A stretch of DNA of 14,110 nt from Victivallales bacterium (GTDB taxonomy: Bacteria > Verrucomicrobiota > Lentisphaeria > Oligosphaerales > Oligosphaeraceae), in NCBI GenBank assembly GCA_900771165.1, contig CAAGMX010000241.1, forward strand, positions 1 to 14,110, written 5' to 3'. Every line of letters begins with the position of its first letter. Positions within the stretch are counted from its first letter, which is position 1. Below the pieces are notes generated by a model, which worked only from the letters and a program-made list of their open reading frames with translations, was not told where the DNA came from and ran no database searches. A program made the position numbers and the translations under genes. Below are positions 7,527 through 11,702 of this stretch, piece by piece.

Positions 7527-8384
7527 TCAGTCCTCCTTGGGTTCATAGTAGTCGATGCCTTCCCGGGCAAGCTGCCCGTGGATGACGCGCAAGTATCCCG
7601 TTTCCCGGTTCAGGGAGGGGGCCATCCCGTCCGCGGAAACATAGAAGCGCTTCTGGCGCAGCATGGGATTTCTGCCCTCGAAGCCGAAGATGTAGTAGAC
7701 ATAGAGGCGGGGCCGGATCTGGAGAAGCACGTGGACCAGGCTGTCTCCATCCAGCTCCAGCTGAGGCGCCTCTCCGTCAATGAAGGAGCCCAGACGGTGG
7801 ACGGCGTAGACGTTCTCATCATCCTCTGCCCGAAGGGCATAAATGTCCTCCTCCACATCGGCGAAGCGGAGAAGGGAGAGCTGGATGGTCTTGATGAGGC
7901 CGGTGGCCCGATCTGTGGGAAGACCGATGTTCTTCACCAGGATGGGCAGCCCGTCCTGCACCTCCACCCGGACGGGAGGGGAGATGTGGCGCCGGGGAAG
8001 ACGGTCGTGGTCCAGCAGAGCCTGGACCGTGTAGCCGTCCTCCCGCTGCATGTCGTAATGTTGGTTTAAAAGGACCTCCACCGCGCGGCTTTCTCCGGGG
8101 GCCAGCAGGAGTCCCTGGGCGGGGTTGAGCAGGGGATTGAGGAGGCGGGCGGGGCGTCCCGAGGCGGTGTCCACCTTGAAGGCGATGCGTCCTCCGCTGC
8201 CCGGCTTGGTGGTGTCGAATTCCAGGGTGTTGCCGGAGAGGTTGTGGACGGTGAGGGTGAGGCGGATGGGCTCGTAGCGCAGATAGCGCTGCTGGCTCAC
8301 CTGGAGATCCAGGGCGATCTGGGCGGAGAGGGGAAGGGCCAGGCAGAGCAGGGCCAGCAGGCACAGAGGGCGGGGACGGAACAT
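7527..8384 (-). CDS. Secreted protein of unknown function
   Basis: I do not recognise this 285-residue protein. It has a clear signal peptide (RPRPLCLLALLCLALPLSAQ, cleavage near residue 22). No lipobox is visible, because the residue before each early Cys is Leu. The first 100 residues look like an Ig-like beta-sandwich: LRYEPIRLTLTVHNLSGNTL resembles the opening strands of periplasmic beta-sandwich or BsuPI-type domains, with later strands LAPGESRAVEVLL and ISPPVRVEVQDG. The second half is mixed, with an acidic stretch (VEEDIYALRAEDDENVY) and an aromatic strand-like part (LYVYYIFGFEGRN). The mature part has no cysteine. Its leader is a run of C/T (CTCTCCTCTCCTCCT) with no Shine-Dalgarno sequence. 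It sits between the TrmH-like and SppA-type genes and is tightly coupled to the latter, which suggests a periplasmic role near the protease; that is inference. Confidence 0.8.
   Translation of the reverse strand: MFRPRPLCLLALLCLALPLSAQIALDLQVSQQRYLRYEPIRLTLTVHNLSGNTLEFDTTKPGSGGRIAFKVDTASGRPARLLNPLLNPAQGLLLAPGESRAVEVLLNQHYDMQREDGYTVQALLDHDRLPRRHISPPVRVEVQDGLPILVKNIGLPTDRATGLIKTIQLSLLRFADVEEDIYALRAEDDENVYAVHRLGSFIDGEAPQLELDGDSLVHVLLQIRPRLYVYYIFGFEGRNPMLRQKRFYVSADGMAPSLNRETGYLRVIHGQLAREGIDYYEPKED
7532..7538 (-). promoter_or_regulatory. Strong Shine-Dalgarno site of the SppA-type gene
   Basis: AAGGAGG on the coding strand, 7 bases before the ATG, is the best ribosome binding site in the leftward gene chain. 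It overlaps the Lys-Glu codons at the end of the preceding gene, so the two genes are likely translationally coupled. Confidence 0.85.
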
Positions 8385-8415
8385 AGGAGGAGAGGAGAGC
8401 GGTTTTTACGCAGGA

Positions 8416-9246
8416 TCAGGGCGCCGTGGGGGAGGCGAAGGGGAGGCGCCGCAGGGCTTCGAAAAGGAGAAGGGTGCCGGCCTGGGCCACATTCAGGGAT
8501 TCGGCGTGGCCGGGCATGGGGATGGTGACGGGGCGCCCAGCCTGGGGGCAGGTGATGCCGTTGCCTTCATTCCCCAGGACCAGGGCGGCCCCGGCCGGGG
8601 AGAACTCCGGCGAGAAGAGGGTGGTGGGGGCTTCCATCATGGCGCACCAGATCTCCTTGCCTCCCAGGGCACGGAAGGCCTCCGCCGCCGTGGGAAGGTC
8701 GGGAAACAGGTGGGTCTCCAGGGCAAACTGGGCCCCCATGCCGCTCCGGATGACTTTGGGATTCCAGGGATCCGCACTCCCGGCGGTGAACCAGACCTGA
8801 CCCAGCCCCGCCGCCCAGGCGGTCCGCAGAAGGGTCCCCACATTTCCCGGCTCCCGCACCTGGTCCAGAATCAGGGTGCACACCGGGGAAAGCTGCCGGG
8901 GCGCCGGGAAGACGGGACGCTCCATGGCCACCATCACCCCCTGGGAACCCTCGGTCAACGCCAGGCCGGAAAACTCCCCCTGGGATAGGACACCCCAGGA
9001 ATACCCCAGACGGGCAAGCAGCCCCCGGATCTCCTCCCCCTCCCCAGAGGCCGCAAAGGGCTCGGAAAGAAGACAGAAGGAAAACCAGGAGGGCTGACGC
9101 ATCAGCGCTTCCCGGCAGACACGGTACCCCTCCACCACAAAGAAAGGGGACTTCCGCTGGTTGTGACGGCTGGCGCCAAAATGACGCAGGGCCTTTACCA
9201 TGGCGTTCACGGAAAGCCCACGGGATGGTTCCGGATAAAAGGGCAT
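8416..9246 (-). CDS. TrmH/SpoU-family RNA 2'-O-methyltransferase
   Basis: The product is predicted to transfer a methyl group from S-adenosylmethionine to a ribose 2'-OH of tRNA or rRNA in the cytoplasm. The 276 residues comprise an RNA-binding N-terminal part (KSPFFVVEGYRVCREAL at about 32-48) and a SPOUT knotted domain. Motif 1 is DQVREPGNVGTLLRTA with Asn135 and catalytic Arg141. PKVIRSGMGAQF (163-174) follows. Motif 2 is LGNEGNGI (224-231). Motif 3 is IPMPGHAESLNVAQAGTLLLFEALR (242-266, the cofactor-binding knot). The start is not certain: ATG at codon 1 or codon 16 both leave the RNA-binding part intact, and neither has a good Shine-Dalgarno sequence. It is the first gene of the leftward chain, facing the tps genes. 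Target could be 23S rRNA or tRNA; the sequence does not decide. Confidence 0.92.
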   Translation of the reverse strand: MPFYPEPSRGLSVNAMVKALRHFGASRHNQRKSPFFVVEGYRVCREALMRQPSWFSFCLLSEPFAASGEGEEIRGLLARLGYSWGVLSQGEFSGLALTEGSQGVMVAMERPVFPAPRQLSPVCTLILDQVREPGNVGTLLRTAWAAGLGQVWFTAGSADPWNPKVIRSGMGAQFALETHLFPDLPTAAEAFRALGGKEIWCAMMEAPTTLFSPEFSPAGAALVLGNEGNGITCPQAGRPVTIPMPGHAESLNVAQAGTLLLFEALRRLPFASPTAP

Positions 9247-9348
9247 GCCGAATAAGATAATCTCCCATCCCTGGCAGGAAGGCGCCCCCGCCCTCTCCTG
9301 ACCCGCCTCCCCAGGGCAGGTCCTACGGAAAAAAGTGGGGATTCTGAC

Positions 9349-9377
9349 TAGAAATTCTGTGTTTTTGGGATTATAAT
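9349..9377 (+). promoter_or_regulatory. Candidate sigma-70-type promoter for the tps genes
   Basis: TATAAT at 9372-9377 is a perfect -10 hexamer. TAGAAA at 9349-9354 matches TTGACA at 4 of 6 positions, and the spacer is 17 bases. The site lies in the AT-rich part of the divergent region. Transcription would begin near 9384 and leave a leader of about 205 bases before tpsB. A weaker alternative is TTGTCT (9403-9408) with CGTAAT (9426-9431). Confidence 0.5.
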
Positions 9378-9524
9378 TACCCTTGTTCCAATCCTTTTTG
9401 GGTTGTCTGTGCCCGTAATGCTAGTCGTAATTCGTTGAAGAAAAGCATGTTATGACTTTTTGCGGGTGTTTCCGAGTTTCTTTCTGTTTGATTTTTTTTA
9501 CCCCGCCGCTCCTTCCTTCTCTCC

Positions 9525-9547
9525 AAAAAATTTCCCCCTGGGGGAAA
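9525..9547 (-). terminator. Hairpin with T-run, terminator-like on the minus strand
   Basis: TTTCCCC and GGGGAAA (9531-9547 overall) form a perfect 7-bp stem with a 3-base loop. On the minus strand it is followed directly by six T. It would stop leftward antisense transcription coming out of the tps genes before it reaches the divergent operon. On the plus strand it lies in the tpsB leader, 42 bases before the start, where it could act as an RNA hairpin or operator instead. Confidence 0.4.
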
Positions 9548-9573
9548 GCTCGAGGAGGGCAAGGACACACGAA

Positions 9574-9580
9574 GAGGAGA
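9574..9580 (+). promoter_or_regulatory. Shine-Dalgarno site deciding the tpsB start
   Basis: GAGGAGA ends 9 bases before the ATG at 9590. It supports this start over the ATG at 9452, which opens the same frame 46 codons earlier but has no such site and would put pyrimidine-rich leader sequence in front of the signal peptide. Confidence 0.75.
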
Positions 9581-9589
9581 TACAAAAGC

Positions 9590-11590
9590 ATGGCTAAACG
9601 TTCCCCCCATTGGATCTCTTTGACATTGACCGCCGTTATTCTTCTGGGCCTGGTTCCCTGGGCCCTGGGAGAAGATGTGATTCTCCAGGTGACGCCCGCC
9701 GAGGTCGCTGAGGCCCAGCCGGCGGAAGTCGCTGCCCCGGCCGAGGAGGCCCCCTCCGCTACCGTGATTGCGGTGATTCCCGTGGAAGAGCCCGCCCCCG
9801 CCGAGGAGGAAGTGGTGGCCGAGGCGGAGTGCCCGGAAGCCCCCGCCGAAGAAGTGGTTCCTCCCCCGGAACCCCAGCCCCTGACCGGCGCCTGGAGCCG
9901 ACAGACCCCTCCCGCCGACGAGGCCAACCACGCCCGCAACGCCGCGGAACGCATCAATGTGGATAACGTGACCCGGGAAAAGCTGGAAGTGGCCCAGGGC
10001 TCCTACCGCTTTTATGTGCCTATGGTTACCGGCGACCGGGACAAGGTGGAAAAACTCCAGCTCTGGCGGGACTGGGCGGAATACATCACCTTCAACGCCG
10101 TCACCGCGGAGGAGATCAGCGCCTTCCGGGAAAATCTCCTGAAGAAACTCCAGGAGTCCGGCTATGTCTTCGCCTCCGTGGAATTCCCCACCGCCCCCTG
10201 GCAGCAGGGCTTCTTCGTGGCTCTGGTGGACTGCGGCCCCCTGGGTGACATCACCGTCCGCAACCAGGGACGCCACTACACCCAGCAGCAGATCATCAAC
10301 AAGCTCTCCAACCGGGACAACCGCTTCAACTACGCCGATGTGCGCAACCAGCTGGCTGACCTGAACAACGGCGGCGACATCAAGCTGGACACCACCCTGA
10401 AGCCCACCCGCCGCAACGGCCGCATCTATGTGGACGCCGAGGTGGAATACGAGGACTCCCTCCCCATCCACGGCGCTCTGGAATTCACCAACACCACCAG
10501 CCGGGAGGCCGACTCCGATGTCCGGGTGCGCGCCACCCTCCAGCACACCAACCTCACCAAGCATGACGATGTGCTGACTCTGGGCTACATCACCGACGGC
10601 GACCTCTTCGACAGCACCAACGCCATCTACGGCAGCTACCAGCTGCCCCTGGATGACAAGTGGAGCGTGGGCCTCTACGGCAGCTGGAGCGATTCCGACT
10701 ACGCCAACGTGATTCCCGACACGGATATCTCCGGCCGGGGATACACCTTCGGCTTCCAGCTGGAGCGTGAACTCTACGCCGACGCCTTCCGCCGTATCAC
10801 CGCCACCGCCGGCTGGAAGATGGCCCGCACCAAGAACCGGATGAACGTCTTCGGATACAATCTGGATCTCACCACCGCCGTGGTCTCCATGCCCTACCTG
10901 ACCCTGGGATACTCCTCCCAGGTCTATGACAGCTACAACGGCCGCAACTTTGCCACTCTGACCCTCACCGGAAACCGGGCGGACAAGTGGGGCTCCTCCA
11001 AGGAAGAGACCTTCACCGAGGAAAGCTGGAGCGCCGACGGCACCTTCTTCCAGGCCCGCTTCGCCGCTGCCCGCGTCCAGAGACTCTTCGAGGGCGAGGA
11101 TCACCCCGGACGCTGGACCCTCTTCGCCCGCACCCAGGCCGTCTACAGCGACGACACTCTCCCCAACTCCTGCCGGGAATACCTGGGCGGATATGACACC
11201 ATCCGCGGCTACAACGAGTCCGAGCTGGCCGGCGACAACATGTTCAGCGCCACCGTGGAACTCCGCACTCCCCTCCTGGAGAACTTCCTGCCCGGCCTGG
11301 AGCAGACCAAGGAGGAGATGGCCGAGGATCCCAACGTCTGGAAGCTCCATCGCCTCCAGGGCGTCCTCTTCACCGACTACGGATATATCTCCAGCCGGGA
11401 TTATGTCAACGACGGCAGCAACGGCCGCAACAGCAGCCAGTCCCTCCTCTCCGTGGGTGTGGGAATCCGCCTGGGCATCAGCCGCTACGCCCAGGCCGCC
11501 GCCGACTACGGCCTGGCTCTGATCAAGCACGCCTCCGAGGATACGCCGAACCGGGGACGCTTCCACCTCTCTCTCCAACTCCAATTCTAA
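9590..11590 (+). CDS. TpsB two-partner secretion transporter (ShlB/FhaC family)
   Basis: This is an outer-membrane pore that recognises the TPS domain of its partner in the periplasm and threads it to the surface. The 666 residues begin with a signal peptide (cleavage near Gly27 in VPWALG). An Ala/Pro/Glu-rich acidic stretch (about 28-97) follows, where homologues normally have a short helix and linker. POTRA 1 lies at about 150-217 (EEISAFRENLLKKLQESGYVF) and POTRA 2 at about 219-295 (GDITVRNQGRHYTQQQIINKL, then LADLNNGGDIKLDTTLKP). The beta-barrel from about 300 has IRGY at 538-541 (the VRGY tip of loop L6), FTDYG at 594-598 (FxDxG) and a terminal Phe, as expected for BAM-inserted barrels. 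It is longer than FhaC (about 550) mainly because of the N-terminal extension. The next gene encodes its probable substrate, 112 bases downstream. Confidence 0.93.
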   Translation: MAKRSPHWISLTLTAVILLGLVPWALGEDVILQVTPAEVAEAQPAEVAAPAEEAPSATVIAVIPVEEPAPAEEEVVAEAECPEAPAEEVVPPPEPQPLTGAWSRQTPPADEANHARNAAERINVDNVTREKLEVAQGSYRFYVPMVTGDRDKVEKLQLWRDWAEYITFNAVTAEEISAFRENLLKKLQESGYVFASVEFPTAPWQQGFFVALVDCGPLGDITVRNQGRHYTQQQIINKLSNRDNRFNYADVRNQLADLNNGGDIKLDTTLKPTRRNGRIYVDAEVEYEDSLPIHGALEFTNTTSREADSDVRVRATLQHTNLTKHDDVLTLGYITDGDLFDSTNAIYGSYQLPLDDKWSVGLYGSWSDSDYANVIPDTDISGRGYTFGFQLERELYADAFRRITATAGWKMARTKNRMNVFGYNLDLTTAVVSMPYLTLGYSSQVYDSYNGRNFATLTLTGNRADKWGSSKEETFTEESWSADGTFFQARFAAARVQRLFEGEDHPGRWTLFARTQAVYSDDTLPNSCREYLGGYDTIRGYNESELAGDNMFSATVELRTPLLENFLPGLEQTKEEMAEDPNVWKLHRLQGVLFTDYGYISSRDYVNDGSNGRNSSQSLLSVGVGIRLGISRYAQAAADYGLALIKHASEDTPNRGRFHLSLQLQF

Positions 11591-11702
11591 AAGGAACCCC
11601 AGAGACTGCCGGCACCGCGCCACCCCGAGGGGGGATCACCGGGGCGGGAGCCGGCGAGGAAGCAAGAAGACACTTTAGACCATAGCTCGAGGGATACACA
11701 CC
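11591..11702 (+). other. tpsB-tpsA spacer with an imperfect GC-rich hairpin
   Basis: GCCGGC at 11608-11613 can pair with GCCGGC at 11650-11655 (the hexamer is its own complement), and inside it CCCCG (11623-11627) pairs with CGGGG (11640-11644) around a 12-base loop. No T-run follows, so it is not an ordinary terminator. It could slow or trim the transcript between transporter and exoprotein genes. Inference only. Confidence 0.35.
11689..11694 (+). promoter_or_regulatory. Shine-Dalgarno site of tpsA
   Basis: GAGGGA ends 8 bases before the ATG at 11703, a good spacing. Like tpsB, this gene has a purine-rich site, unlike most genes of the opposite strand. Confidence 0.7.

Larger units (their letters stand above)
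9247..9589. other. Divergent intergenic region between the TrmH-like and tpsB genes
   Basis: These 343 bases separate two outward-reading gene groups. The left third is as GC-rich as the genes. About 9330-9530 is notably AT-rich, with T-runs (T8 at 9492-9499). It contains a candidate rightward promoter and a hairpin, listed separately. TATAAT also occurs on the minus strand (9370-9375), but I found no good -35 for it, so the leftward promoter remains undefined. The 5' leader of tpsB would be about 200 bases, long enough to hold regulation. Confidence 0.7.

Noticed and set aside
9547..9555. AGCTCGAGG shared by the tpsB and tpsA leaders (also 11684-11692)
   Set aside because: A nine-base match around a palindromic core is too short, and the distances to the starts differ (34 and 10 bases), so a common regulatory site is not supported.
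9452..9589. Upstream in-frame start for tpsB
   Set aside because: It would place about 46 residues of leader sequence before the signal peptide; the ATG at 9590 has the GAGGAGA site and a proper signal peptide directly after it.
9377..11623. Long open frame on the minus strand (748 codons) opposite tpsB
   Set aside because: It mirrors tpsB, whose product has clear POTRA and barrel motifs. The antisense product is Gly/Val/Ala/Glu-rich low-complexity sequence with no domain, as expected in GC-rich DNA.
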